A stretch of DNA of 64,000 nucleotides from Letharia columbiana (taxonomy: Eukaryota > Ascomycota > Lecanoromycetes > Lecanorales > Parmeliaceae): positions 431,501 through 495,500 of the forward strand of contig NW_023501045.1 in NCBI RefSeq assembly GCF_014066305.1, written 5' to 3'. The notes beneath the pieces are model-generated. The model did no database searches and was not told the origin of the DNA. It saw nothing but the letters and a program-made list of their open reading frames with translations. Both the position numbers and the translations under genes were made by a program. Of the stretch, positions 33,460 to 45,294 are shown in pieces. The number at the start of each line of letters is the position of its first letter. Positions within the stretch are counted from its first letter, which is position 1.

Positions 33460-36400
33460 GACAGGAGCAATGAAGCTTTTTTCAACTGTCTTTTCCCTTT
33501 TGTTGTGGTTCAGAATAAGGGAGAATGAGAGCTAGTGATGAATTTGGAAGTATCCATGTAGAAATGACCTAGTAGGGGAGGTGTGTCGTACAAGGACGGA
33601 TTAATAAAAAGTGCATATCCCGGGAGACGCACCAGAGGCGTTTGGAGAATGGAATTAAGAGAGGGTAGTAAGGTCAAAAGACTGATTAAGGGAATGAAAG
33701 GATGATGATGTGTTGCTCATCCGGCACAATATGAGAGCGGTTTCAATCAAGGTTCTTCCAAATGTTCCAAGCTTAAAAGGGGGAGGCTGATGATCATTGA
33801 TCCCTCTTGGTGTAAATTCGAGTGTGGTCTGGGACCTCTTTCTTGGGAGCAAGCAGAGGAGTTTGGGGCGAGAGAAAAGTGTGTTTCCGGGTGATTGAAG
33901 CTTTCAATAGTGTGCTAGAGCCACCAAAGCGGATAATGAAGGGATTAAGATGATTACTGCCTAGTGTGTAGAGTGAATATGCATCCCATTGCACAAAGGG
34001 TAGCAAGGGCGACCGAGCTATGTATCAGACCCAATGACACGAGCCATCGTGTACCGAACGCGGCGTGCCGCGGTGGAGGTGTCAATCTGAACACGCAATA
34101 TTAATAAGTGGTGGTTAATAAAAGAAAGGGCCCTTGCAAAGAAATCGGGGGGGGGTGTTGTCTACGGTACAGTCTCGGCTTTGAATCAAGGAGCCTTGTT
34201 GCTTTTTACACGATGTCTGATGCTAGCAGCTAAGCGGAAGTGTTGCGTTTGGCTCTTTGGCTCTTTGGGCTGCCCGGGGTTGCCAAAGGCATAGCCGGTC
34301 TAAACTACATCAGGTAAGGTGGCTACCGGTCCACTGCCGCCAGACAAGCAAAAGTGATTCAGTGAAAGGCAAAGTGGCAGATGGCGGCAGCTGATTGGCG
34401 TTTTTGTTTGCACTCATATCCGAGTGATGACTGATGAGAGGCTACAGAGGAGGGAAGTAGAGTAGTGGTCTAGAGGAAGCAGGAGACAGGTGGGGGTGGG
34501 TGGAAGCGAGGTTGCGAAAATCAAAAAAAAAATGGTGCCTGCTGTGTCAGAGTTGGTGATCTCGTACGGTCGTATCGCTAGGTACATCAGGATTGAAGGA
34601 CTACGAGACGACCGCGACTAGAGTTGTAGATTACCTATTGTTATCATTACCGTGTTATTATTATAGTCTCTGCATAGAGCACGGGAGAAGCGAAGCAAGC
34701 AAGCAAGCAAGCAAGCAAGCCTGCATCCCATGTCATCCCCGTGATTTTAGATAATAGCGCCCAAATGAAGTCGGTTGATAGGCATCAAACATTCAGCTTC
34801 CAACTCCTGGTCTCATGTAATGTAGGGGGCATGACGCAGGCTGCAAGGCGAAGACGCGAAGAGAGATCTGGATCTTTTTCCGGGATCAACATCAAAGGAC
34901 TGCGGGAAAATCAATGTACCAGCTGATGCTGGTTTGAAAGGAATGCAGGCTTGGGCCATGGCATTAATTCGCTAGCAAGTGCTTTGGTAAAATCGTATGA
35001 AATGTGTGTGAGATTTGGGCGCGGAAGCAGCGCTGATTGGCGAATCAAAATCCCTGTTCGGCCCCCCCCAGGCTACCCACTTGTCTTCAGGACTCCAACT
35101 TTTAGCCTCTCCCCCATCTCTTCCTTCCAGGCTTCCCGCTTCCAAAAAATCAAGATAGTAGAGAGAAAAGCACCTCATGCCGTCGAAATAATTCGATCCA
35201 CTAAAATATACTACTCTGGCTAACTGACTTCATGCCGGTGGCGGTCATCGGGTCTTTGTCTCAAGCAAATGTCTTACCAAAGACTTTGGTTGGTTCTAAA
35301 GCTAATAAACTTATGCTGCCTCATGCTGCCGAGAATACCACGCATCTGTGGCCAAGCCCCATCATCTGAGCGGTCCTCGTTCGGCACAACTCAAAAGTCT
35401 CGTATGCACGAGCGGTGTTACTCTACGTACAACAAAGCCTACCGCGTGGCATGCGACGTTTGACAAACTCGCAATCCTCCCTGGCGCAGCAATAAAGAGC
35501 GGCGGTGGGGATCAATAATACGCTAGGCTGTTGGAAATCCGAAGCACACTGCAGTAAGCAAGTGCCAGCCGAAGGAACTAGGGATCAACGGTCCTGTTGT
35601 GTTAATTGGGGCCGTGATGATACAAACATGGATGGGAAGACGTTTAGATGAGGTGTCAAGAAGCGACGAGTGTTAGCCTGTTTGTTACAAGCTGACTTGA
35701 TCCTACATGTCACTCGTGACGAGAGGCGTGTCGCTTTTGGGGGGGGGGGAAGGGGGGTCGTCATCATCAATCTGCTGTCTCCGTCCTCGATGTGCTGTAC
35801 CGACGAAGGGAGAAGAAGTGCACCGAAACCGATGCAGCCGACGGCGATACTGCAAGCAGACTAATCGGAAGAGCAGGGAAGGTGGGACGTCTCAGCGGCA
35901 GTGGCCTTGCAATCAGTAAACGCCCGTCCATCTAGGCCCCAATCAAAGTGTATCATGGGTGATGGAGTTGCGGAACAAAGTTGGATGGTACGAGGCTAAA
36001 AGAAGGCGAAGAACGATTGAGGCCACGACAGCATGTTCCCAAGTTCCAGGCGTGCCAGGGATGATCATTTTCTTTTGCGAAGGCCAAGAGGGGCATGCGT
36101 GGATGATGATCCCTGGGTCAGCTGGAAGATGGCTCAGACCGATGATGAATTGCATTAATCGAGGCAGTCACGAGAAAAGCCGAAAGGTCCGACTGCGATA
36201 CGAAAGGCTACGCTGGCCTCGGGTATGTTTTTTTGTTTTTCTCTAACTATGGTTTTTTCCGTCTTCTTCATCTTCTTCTTTCCGCGGCGGTCGGATCTGG
36301 TGGTGTTCGGGCGAGGCCAAAACCTGCAGAGTTTCCCACTCTTGCGAAAAGTACCGCTGACTAGTGCGGTGAGTGAGATTGATTTGAAAATTTAGAGTAC

Positions 36401-38126
36401 CGTCGGTAGGAATGTGCGCTTTATCGCTCTGCTGAGGGGTTGAGGGACAGGACAGGTGTAAATAATGTGGAGGTGAATTGTAATTGATTGGTGTTGAAAG
36501 GGGGGGGAGAGGCTGGGGCTAGAGTGAAGTAGGCTATGGGGGGTCTCCAAGTAGGCCGGGTGCATGCTGCAAGGCTGCACAGTCCTGAAAGTCCTAAAAG
36601 TCCCTTGGTGCCAAAATTGCCCCTCGATGAATCGAGCCCCTCATCTTTGCCGCTTAGGAAAAAGCGCTTGCGGGACAGCTTGGCCCCCCCAGAGATGTGC
36701 ATCATTACCTCAAGAAGTAAAGCTCCCCTGTCCGCCAAGAAAAGAAATCTGTGATTTGTCTTTGCTTACTTACATTAGGTATGATGATCCCGTACACCGT
36801 ACACCGTACACCGTAAATACACCAAGTATCGAAAATCTTCCCGTCACTTCATCAACCAGACTTCACAGGCTACAGGTTCCCTGCTGCGCAATAATGCACT
36901 ATCGACAACTCCACTTGCAGCGTATCGCTTAGTGCTTCCTCTCGAACCACATACACATACTCTACACACACATTCACAGTCACATTTCAGGCAGAAGCAA
37001 TAATCTATCATGCAGGGAGGCGCCACGACAATCATAATGTAGGCTGACAGGCGTCATGCTGATGATGATGTCGGAGGATATCCAAGTCTCATGTACTCCG
37101 TACAAAATCCAATTGGGAGACCAGCGGCGCGCCAGCCCGTGGGGTTCAAATGTCCGAGGCCCACCTCGGTCCAACAATTCCTCGATGATTTCCGCAGCCT
37201 GCGTTTGCAACGTCTGCCCAAACGGATGAATCTATGATCACCAGCACAGATAGGATAGGCAAACAAGAGGTGCGCTTCCACATACCCTGATCCTGATCCT
37301 GATCCTGCTATACGGAGTACGGAGTACACGACACCAGGACTAGTCGGTGCAAGTTACAGAGCCATACGACCACACACCGTCCTATCCTCGACAACCAACT
37401 GCGGACTCCGGAAGTATGGCAGCCAAGAATGGATGAAAGGAGATCAAAGTTTCTGCCATGTCTCGGATCTTTGCCGGGCGGGGACAGCCTGCTCCTGCTG
37501 GATGGAGAACGCACTCGCGTCAACTCGATCCTAACATGGCGGTCAGTCCGAATCTCGCAAGAAGGATGCTTTTCCAGCGCGAATGATGCAATGCAAACGC
37601 AAATCAATGCAATGCAAACCAACATGACTGTGAGTGTTCATCGGCGTGGGTAATGTAGTTGCAACACGCGTTTCGCTTTGCCTCGCGAGACCGGCCGCTT
37701 CTCTGGTCTCACCATCACAAATAAATCCGCAGCTTGCCGTACGAACGCATCGCTTTTTCCTCGCACTATCGTCAAGGTTGCCGCATTGTTGCAAAGTCGG
37801 CTTCATGTGTTGGTTAGAAGCTCTCGGCTCTCCTGTCAATTTGTTTGCAATTGCCTCGCGCTGCGCAACAAGAAGAGCCTCGACCCGCATCCACGCTAGG
37901 CTTTCGCATCGTGTCTCAGCTAGGTATGTTAGTTTTCATCAGTGGCGGCAAGACCAATGATTACGAAGGTCACAATGACCACGGCATCATGCAAAATCAA
38001 TTAAACCCTAGTCGTAGACTTTCGTGTGAGCAGCATGCGGTCTAGCGAAGTCTAAGAGCTAGGTACACCACGGTTGTAATGCTTGGAAATCACAGATGAT
38101 TGCTCATGCCCGGACCTTGTCCTCCA
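33460..38126. other. 4.7-kb stretch without a supported gene
   Basis: Both strands contain only short overlapping frames with no domain, signal peptide or consistent splice sites. It holds an AAGC tetranucleotide array, three GTACACC-type 8-mers at about 36790-36816, a short CTGATC repeat near 37290 and several G- or T-runs. The proximal 1 kb is presumably the cyclin gene's promoter and 5' UTR. I see nothing else I can name. Confidence 0.4.
34688..34720. repeat. AAGC tetranucleotide microsatellite
   Basis: Consecutive AAGC units (about seven) in the gene-poor stretch upstream of the cyclin gene. Confidence 0.85.
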
Positions 38127-38612
38127 TCATACTCGATGGCCATAGCTATTCCAGGATAATGATGAGTCCGGACGCTCTTCCACTGAAGGACAATACATTA
38201 CGTTATGCGGATCAACGTACGTCTGGTCGACGAAGTGCTGGTGGTACTTGCACCAGTTGAAGTACCAGCCGCGTCCATGCTGGCTCTGGTGTGAATCATA
38301 GATGCCTCCAGCTATCTTAGTCTTCTCCTGCCAACCTTGAACGGTCTCCGTGCATGGCGGGTTGGGGAGGTGAATCAGGAGCCCCTGGTACAAACCAAGG
38401 AGAATTGTTTTCTCCTCGACGGTATTGACTTTGATGAAGCCAAAGTGCTCACGCGTCAACGGATTCGATGGGGAAACCTCAGCGTCGACAGCTCCTTTGA
38501 GTTTCTCTGCGATCGTTGTCGCTGCAGATGTCGTAGCAACATCGAGATGCACCAGGCCCTTGTCATCTGACGACCTTTCCTCATTTTTTCCTATCAGCGT
38601 CATTGTAGGCAC
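38127..38612 (-). CDS. Hypothetical protein, LGLYxGL-type fragment
   Basis: A 161-residue single-exon ORF. The middle reads EEKTILLGLYQGLL, then VQGWQEKTK, then RGWYFNWCKYHQHFVD, a pattern (LGLYxGL, W-Q, RG-Y-x2-W) that I associate with the C-terminal half of larger fungal proteins that often carry a MYND-type zinc finger upstream. No zinc finger is present here, and the DNA just upstream is not coding in frame. It may therefore be a truncated or diverged copy. It has no signal peptide or membrane segment. The function is unknown. Confidence 0.45.
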   Translation of the reverse strand: MPTMTLIGKNEERSSDDKGLVHLDVATTSAATTIAEKLKGAVDAEVSPSNPLTREHFGFIKVNTVEEKTILLGLYQGLLIHLPNPPCTETVQGWQEKTKIAGGIYDSHQSQHGRGWYFNWCKYHQHFVDQTYVDPHNVMYCPSVEERPDSSLSWNSYGHRV

Positions 38613-40366
38613 TTTCTGCTGTTAATGAGCATTCACGGCCAAGGTAATATGGAACGAACCCCCTTCCAAGAGCTGCTTCGGTACGGACCTTAGCCAGGCT
38701 TATGTTAACCAGCCGAGCTCGACGTAAATTGGGGTTTGGAACTCCATCAGGGCCGACAGTGCTCGTGCTCTTCGGACCTACTTCTCTTGGAGGAGAGACA
38801 GCCTTTGTCGTGTTTAAAAGATGTCAGCAAGCATTAGAGCTGGATTTTGATGGTCTGACTTCGCTTGACTGCCCTGGGTCTCGGCTTTGGCTCAACCAGA
38901 CGTCCCGGCTTCCTCCTCAGTTTCGGTTGGCTTGGTGTAGGCGGAAGACGCAGTGGCTGGAGGCATTTCATGAAGTCCGGCTTCGCTTCTAGCTTTACCT
39001 TTGAGTCGCCCATCAGGGACTCTCTTTTGAGAAGTTGCCATCTTCGCGTCCCTGACGACGCTGATCTCGATCCATTTCTGCAGTGGTCTAGTCTACTTAT
39101 CCTTAATGACGATGACCTCAAACAACCTCCCAGATCCGTTTTTCTTATCTCTTGTCCCCTTCTAACTTCATAGCTTGCTTCCGGTTCTCGTACACTTTCC
39201 TGAATCAGCTTGAAATAGCTCACAAGTTGTCCCTGCTTTGCATACTTTCTGCCTTGTTTTTGGGCTCAGCAGAGCCCGCATAAGCCCGTCTTCGTTCCGT
39301 CAGTACAGATATGGCTCTACGAGAAATCGCAGAAAACTCACTTCTTGCCATCACTGACGAGCATTTTTGGCATGAGGTTTGCAAGATATGGGTTCGTCTT
39401 TGCGGCTTCCATCATCCTGGATCAATGTTTGAAGTGCTTCATGGTGACGCCGGTTCAGCTCACTTTGGATGATCGCCGACTACAATGATGCCAGCCGGCC
39501 CAGAAGCACCGTACTCGGCATTGATCTTCTTTTACATGTCTTTGCTCGCAGTGGTTGCTTAATTCAATCGTCTGGGTGTAGTAATTGGTGATTGTTGATG
39601 ACGGAATATGCTGAACAATATGAGAGGTGAAGAAATGAAGGCTATTGAACAGGGGAGGTAATCTGCTAATAAGGGCAGGTTCTCGTCTGAATGCAGAAGT
39701 GAATGTAGAATGGACAGCGGCTTTCCAAATGCCAGCAGGAATTGTGGGCTTCAAGATTTATTTGTGAGCTAAAGAGAAGACTTCGATTCTTTTTCGGACA
39801 CCTTTCTCAGAACATCACACTAGAGTACAGTCTTTGAATGGGGTAGATTGCTTCAAAGCCTACTTGATATGCTGTCTGTCTTGAACGTTTTTACAACCTA
39901 CGATGGTTGGCTTTGAAAACATTGGCAGCCATAGAAATTAATGACTGAAAAAACGAATTCTATGCTGAGTTGAAGTCAAAGGCAAAGGTCAGAGGGCGAG
40001 TCTCCTCCACCAATGCATAGGGAATAATACAGTAGGCCACGTAGAGAGAGCTCAACAAGCTGCAAGTATTTTCGAACTACTCAACCTTACTTAACAGGAC
40101 ACCGAGTACAAGAGTAGGCCTAGTGTGCGTAAGCAACGCACTTGACAACCGACACCGCTTCAGTAATCCGCCTACACTTCTACTTCAAAGGAAAATACAC
40201 ATCTAACGCCGTTTCTGCTGCTCAATCGTACCTCTCGCTTTCTAAAACAACTTTTCAACCGAGTAGCGTCTTGCCCTCCAATTGCCACGACCGCATGAGG
40301 TAGCACAACTCAAACTTACCCACCACCTTCACCCATATCCCCTCTCCACGACCTTCACACACAACA
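38613..40366. other. Gene-poor stretch with exon-like minus-strand segments
   Basis: No intact gene is supported, but minus-strand pieces between about 38887 and 39530 read like exons; see the finding on cryptic exons. The last 200 nt before HEM3 are C-rich and hold its promoter and leader. Confidence 0.35.
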
Positions 40367-41623
40367 ATGGCCGACTTCCCTCGCACCAGCACGAATCACC
40401 CCTCACCCACCTCTTCCCACCCCCGCGCATCCCCCTCCGGCTCCACATCCACCCATCCCGCATCCCCCACCTCCACCCCTCGAACCCTCCGCATAGGAAC
40501 TCGCCCCTCCGCCCTCGCCCTCGCGCAAGTGGCACTCTTCACCGACCTCCTCCGGACCTCCCACCCAACCCTCTCGACCACCACACACCCAACGTCTACA
40601 TCTCTCGGCGACACGAACAAATCGACGGACCTCCACACTCTAGCGTCGACCGGGAAATCGTTATGGACGGAGGATCTAGAGCAGGAACTGCTGGAGCGGC
40701 GCGTGGACGTGATCGTACACTCGCTGAAGGACGTGCCCACGAAGCTACCCCCCGGGTGCGTGTGCGCCGCCGTGGGCGCGAGGGAGGAGGCCCGGGACGC
40801 CGTTGTGATGAGCGCGGCGAGGCGAGGGGAGGGGTGGCGGGGGTTGGGCGACTTGCGGGAGGGAGGGGTGGTGGGCACGTGCTCGGTGCGGCGAGCGGCG
40901 ATGATCCGGAGGACGTACCCTCATCTCGTGATCAAAGACGTGCGGGGAAACGTGGGCACCCGGATCCGCAAGCTCGACGACGCCGCCGGAGGATTCGACG
41001 CCCTCGTCCTCGCCGGTGCGGGCGTGCAGAGGCTGGGCATGGGGGAAAGGATCAGCGGCTGGCTGGGGAGCGAAGAGGGGGTTCTGTATGCAGTTGGGCA
41101 AGGTGCGATCGGTGTGGAGTGGAGGGAAGGCGATGAGTGGATCGAAGGCATCTTGGCGGAGGCGGAGGAGGGGATGGGGAAGGCGGGGAGGAGGGTGAGG
41201 TGGGAGTGTGTGGGGGAACGGTCGCTGCTCCGGGTGCTCGAAGGCGGCTGCTCGGTTCCCGTGGGCGTGGAGTGTGTTTGGGAGGAAGGGGGACTGCAGG
41301 AAGGGGACGGTAGGGGAACAGACGCAGTGGTTGAGCAGGCGGATAAACACCACAACGGTTACGAACAAGATGACGCCCTTCCCGAAGGTCCTGACCCCGA
41401 ACGAGAAGGATATGGCGGTATATTGATCATGCGAGCCATGGTCGTCAGCCTGGATGGGAAAGAGTGCGTTGAGGGGACGAGGCGGCATTATGTCAGCTCT
41501 GATGCAGAGGCGGAGGAGTGTGGGTGGCGGATGGCACAAGAGTTGGTGGAGAACGGGGCTGGGGAGATACTCAAGAAGATCACGCTGAACAGGGACATGA
41601 TCAGGAGCCAGGATGGTGCTTGA
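40367..41623 (+). CDS. HEM3: Porphobilinogen deaminase (hydroxymethylbilane synthase)
   Basis: Single exon, 418 residues. It polymerises four porphobilinogen molecules into hydroxymethylbilane, the third step of haem synthesis, in the cytosol. After a Ser/Thr/Pro-rich N-terminus of about 40 residues the enzyme begins LRIGTRPSALALAQ. The catalytic Asp lies in HSLKDVPT (Asp122), the substrate-binding Arg region is SVRRAAMIRR and DVRGNVGTRI (about 191-200), and the dipyrromethane-cofactor Cys is in LEGGCSVPVGV (Cys295). A poorly conserved acidic insert (about 307-350) precedes the C-terminal MRAMVVSLDGKE domain and accounts for the extra length over typical family members of about 340-360 residues. 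The start ATG is in a favourable context (ACAACAATGGCC). Confidence 0.95.
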   Translation: MADFPRTSTNHPSPTSSHPRASPSGSTSTHPASPTSTPRTLRIGTRPSALALAQVALFTDLLRTSHPTLSTTTHPTSTSLGDTNKSTDLHTLASTGKSLWTEDLEQELLERRVDVIVHSLKDVPTKLPPGCVCAAVGAREEARDAVVMSAARRGEGWRGLGDLREGGVVGTCSVRRAAMIRRTYPHLVIKDVRGNVGTRIRKLDDAAGGFDALVLAGAGVQRLGMGERISGWLGSEEGVLYAVGQGAIGVEWREGDEWIEGILAEAEEGMGKAGRRVRWECVGERSLLRVLEGGCSVPVGVECVWEEGGLQEGDGRGTDAVVEQADKHHNGYEQDDALPEGPDPEREGYGGILIMRAMVVSLDGKECVEGTRRHYVSSDAEAEECGWRMAQELVENGAGEILKKITLNRDMIRSQDGA

Positions 41624-43000
41624 TCGGTAGGGAATCAGCATAAGGCGATTAGTCCCATTACATGAGTGTGTCCCAAGCATCCATATTTCCCGTCTCTCAA
41701 CGATACCGTCCAGCGATAGCGCTCCCCTTCCGAGCCTGCTCGTCGAAGGGGAAAAACCCCGACCCGTCACCATCCCCCTTCCACCACCCCTTCATCCCCG
41801 GCTCCAGCGCCCTACAAACCGTGCCTGGCCATAAAGTTGATGATGGGCTGCAGAGGGCAGAACGGAGCACGATACATCGGCTCTCTCACAACCGTCTCGG
41901 GACCCTCGCACGCTACTTTCTTGCCTCCAGCGTCTGTTCGCAGAACAATAGCACCGTGTCGTTCGTCCAACCGCAGGCTTCCTGTTGGCATATGGTACGG
42001 GAATAGTGGCACATAGTGGCGGCGGCGACTGATGGAGCGCAGGGAAAGAGTTGTCTGCGAGGAGAACCGACAGGAAGAGAGAGAGAGAGAGAAAGAGATG
42101 TGGAAATGGAACCCAAGAACAGTAATCCGACTCAAGGTCGCAGGTCCACCAATCCTTCCATATGGACACGCTTCCTTCCTCCACCGCGTGAAAGACGACC
42201 CGTCCAATCCCAATCCCAATCCCACTACCGCAAAGCAGCCGCCTCAGAGCGCTAGTCCGCAGTCCATCCTTTCTACATACATACACAAAGACAGACAGAC
42301 AGACAGACCGTCAAGATCCCCCTCAGCCAGCCCCCTTCTGTTCCGACCAACCGTACGGAGCAGGACCCCGGGGCCGCGTAGATCGGAGGCGATGTGTCAC
42401 GACGGATCGTTGCACGGATGCCGCTTCGACGACCGACTGTGCGGAGGCTGGTCGGAAAGTCGGCTGGGACGGGGCTATTATGTAACCTCACTGACGCTCT
42501 CCGAGGGGGGGGAGGGTCGGGGCGGTCGAGATTTTTGAAAACGGGGCAGCTGGCGCTGTTACGGACGGAGGTGGGGTTCTGCGGTTTGGGAAGGAGGGGA
42601 TCTTCGGAGCGAGAATGTTCGTTGGATGTTCTTGGAGGGGTGGGGATGGGTTTTGTTTGGGGATGGGGAGGGAGGAGTTGATGGGATGGGAGGTGGTTTT
42701 TGTTGCATTACGAGGATTGCGTACGCCATATACAGAGCGAGCGTATGGCTTTAGGGGATCCATATGAGTCAAGGGCGACTTTTGCGTGTCTGCTCGTTGG
42801 CTCTGAGGAAATCGTTGGCTCTGAGGAAATTGTTCAACGAGTAGAAAGGTGTGCTGCATTACAACGCTAGAGAGAAGAAGAGTCTACGTGATGGTTCGTT
42901 CATCGACGGCTCGGGGACCGGAGCAAGGTCTCAAAGTACGGTGTATCGAGAACGTGAAAGAAGAATCATCCGCCACCGAAGCCTGTCTTCAACCTCCCTC
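41624..43000. other. Intergenic with a possible broken Cys-rich small gene
   Basis: No intact gene supported. It includes a GA-rich microsatellite near 42075-42100, an ACAG array at about 42289-42309, a 19-bp direct duplication near 42798-42831 (TCGTTGGCTCTGAGGAAAT), and the frameshifted small ORF listed separately. Confidence 0.35.
41812..42018 (-). pseudogene. Possible frameshifted tiny Cys-rich protein (MCHYSRT...)
   Basis: On the minus strand a frame starting at about 42018 reads MCHYSRTICQQEACGW, then LLFCEQT, and hits a stop after LEARK. Continuing in the neighbouring frame gives VACEGPETVVREPMYRAPFC and ends MARHGL at 41812. The two halves together resemble the short MC-type fungal proteins (compare 16783-16944), which would need a one-base frame change. 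It could also be chance overlap. Confidence 0.25.
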
Positions 43001-44912
43001 TCATTCCCTACTGACGTCTCTACCGAAAAGAGACGACTTGACCCAGTCCACGCAGACTAGCAGTCGGTTCCTCCAGCTAAAGCACATGTTCACGTAGGCA
43101 CTTTTCCAGAACCTTCAGATATGGTCAGTAACAGTAAAGGCCCAGAGGATTGGGATTTCAGGACTCACCAGTAAGTGATTGTTCCACCGCTCGCAAAGTT
43201 CCCACTCAACCAGCTGATATCCGCTACCGCCTTGTCGTGCCCAATGTACGCCAGACTGCCCTGGTGACTGTACTCAAACGGCCCAATCTGTTTCACGCGT
43301 CTCAATGATTTCTGCAGCGTTTTGATCTGGTCGAAGATCTGTGTGCGTTGATCCCCGGCAGCCTTGGCTTGCGCTTCAGATAAGCTTGCAAGCTCATTGT
43401 TGATGGTGTCGGTTTTGGCGAGGGAGTTGAAGAGGCGGGCTAGGAAGGCTCCTTCTTGGGAGGCGACTTGGGCGGTGGGAGCGTAATTAGCGATGGCGCA
43501 GTCGCCGACAGCCCAGACGTTCTCGGTTCCGTTGACAACAAGATATTCGTTCACTGCGAGGCCACGGCGTGAGTCCTTCTGCGCCGGGATCTGGGACATG
43601 AGATCTTTGACAACAGGGCGAAGTGCATTGCCAGTAGCCCACACCAGCAAGCCATACGGCATGATCTCCTTCTCTTTTGTGCCATCGGGCTTGGTATATT
43701 CGGCTTCAATGGTCTTGTCGGTGACATTCTTGACCATGGTCTTAGTGCGGATTGTGATGGATTCCTCCTTGAAGGACTTCTCGGTATAATCGATCAGCTG
43801 CTTGGAGAACATAGGAAGGACGTTAGGCAGGGCTTCGACTAGGGTGACGTGAAAGTTATCGACGATCTCGGGTACCCATTTCTTAAGATCTTGCTCAAAG
43901 AAGTCTTGCAATTCCCCAGCAAATTCGACGCCTGTTGGGCCGCCTCCCACAACAACCATATGTAGCAGGCGTTTTCGCTCCTCAGGTGATTGGTCTTTGA
44001 AGCTGGCAGTCTCAACGCAGTCCATGATCCTCTTGCGGATCTGCTGCGCATCGCCGACTTCTTTCAAAAAGCATGAATGTTCCCTGACGCCTGGTATACC
44101 GAAGGTAGCATTTTCCGCACCCACCCCAACAACTAGCATATCGAATGGCACTTCTGTGGACATCACGTCACCCTTGATCTCAGACTCATCGTTTATGTAA
44201 ACGACTTTTTTTGCATAGTCGACCTTGGTAGCTTCAGCTTCGTAGTATTTGACCGTAGCTTGCTTGTGCCGCAGTATGTTCCGGATTGGCTCCATGATGG
44301 ATCGATGCTCTATGGTTCCGGTCGTACACGATGGGAGTAAGGGGGTGAAGAGGAAATAATTTCGCGGGGAGATGACGATGACATTGTAGTTCTCAGTGTC
44401 TGTCATGTAGCGTTAGAATTGGATAGATGGGCGAAGTCGGGGGGGGCATGCCTATGTTTTTGAGCAGAGATACGGCGCCCCATCCAGTGCCTTAAACTCG
44501 TCAATGGCTATGACCCACCCTCCTATTGATAAACCATACCTAGAATGACTAAAGTTTTCTTCGTAGGATCGGCCTCGAGCTGCTCTGAAGGCGTCCGTAG
44601 CAGGTAGATAGTGTAGCCCAGATATCCAAAGCTGCCAATCGCTCCCAGGTAAACTGCCCTCCATAACCATCTTAGAGTTATCCTACTTCTTCTGAAGTAC
44701 TTTTGCGGTTTCGTGTCGGCATATGATCTTCTGAAGGACTGCTGTAATGATGACCTCCGGCACTGTGAGATGGATGATCTGATTAGAGCGCGTGACTGAT
44801 GCAGGGTGGTGGAGCGAGTGGTCAGGGTACGCCGAGCTGTTATAGCAAATGTTGAAGCTCCTTTCTGGTGGATTAGCCTCAGTAGAGGCCTCATGGCTGG
44901 ATTTGTCGCCAT
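43001..44912 (-). CDS. Mitochondrial external-type NADH dehydrogenase (NDE/NDH-2)
   Basis: Four exons: 44540-44912, 44452-44490 (39 nt), 43169-44399 and 43001-43112, giving 584 residues. The N-terminus is an Arg/Ser-rich mitochondrial presequence ([21 protein letters not shown]), then a membrane-proximal hydrophobic stretch ([20 protein letters not shown]). The FAD-binding motif [18 protein letters not shown] is assembled across exons 1-3, the NADH-binding motif is [16 protein letters not shown], and the typical ending [22 protein letters not shown] comes from the last exon. The enzyme oxidises cytosolic or matrix NADH and reduces ubiquinone without pumping protons; external versus internal facing is inferred, not proved. 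The intron between exons 2 and 3 (44400-44451) has a GC donor (G|GCATGC). Start chosen at the Met before [10 protein letters not shown]; an upstream in-frame Met at 45041 is less likely. Confidence 0.93.
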
Positions 44913-45294
44913 GAAGGATGGTGAAGGAAGGGGAAACAAGCTGAGAAGAATTGCTTTGCAAGGGGAGCTTTTTTTCCGGCTTGGATTCAGCCCTATGGAT
45001 TTCGCAAAGATAAGATAAAGTACGCCTCGGTGAAATCTCATGTCAGTCCAAAAACAGTTCCGCAGCCGAATCGGGCTATTGTAAAAGTTTTGTGCTATAA
45101 GAATGCTACCTATACATATATCGACAGTGGAATGTTCCTTCGATATACAAACCGCTGAAAAAATGCCACAAGAATTCTATCTTCCCATTGCTTTAACATG
45201 TACGCCATACTTCATATACTCCTTGGCTACCCAAGCCATGTCCTCCATATTCAGAAATGCATTCATTCATCGAGTTCATGCTGTTCATTGCGGG
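44913..45294. other. Intergenic, NDE promoter and arrestin 3' region
   Basis: No gene seen. The NDE frame remains open to 45041, so part of it may be 5' UTR. Confidence 0.4.

Noticed and set aside
40396..41773. Long minus-strand frames over HEM3
   Set aside because: Antisense shadows created by the GC-rich codon use of HEM3.
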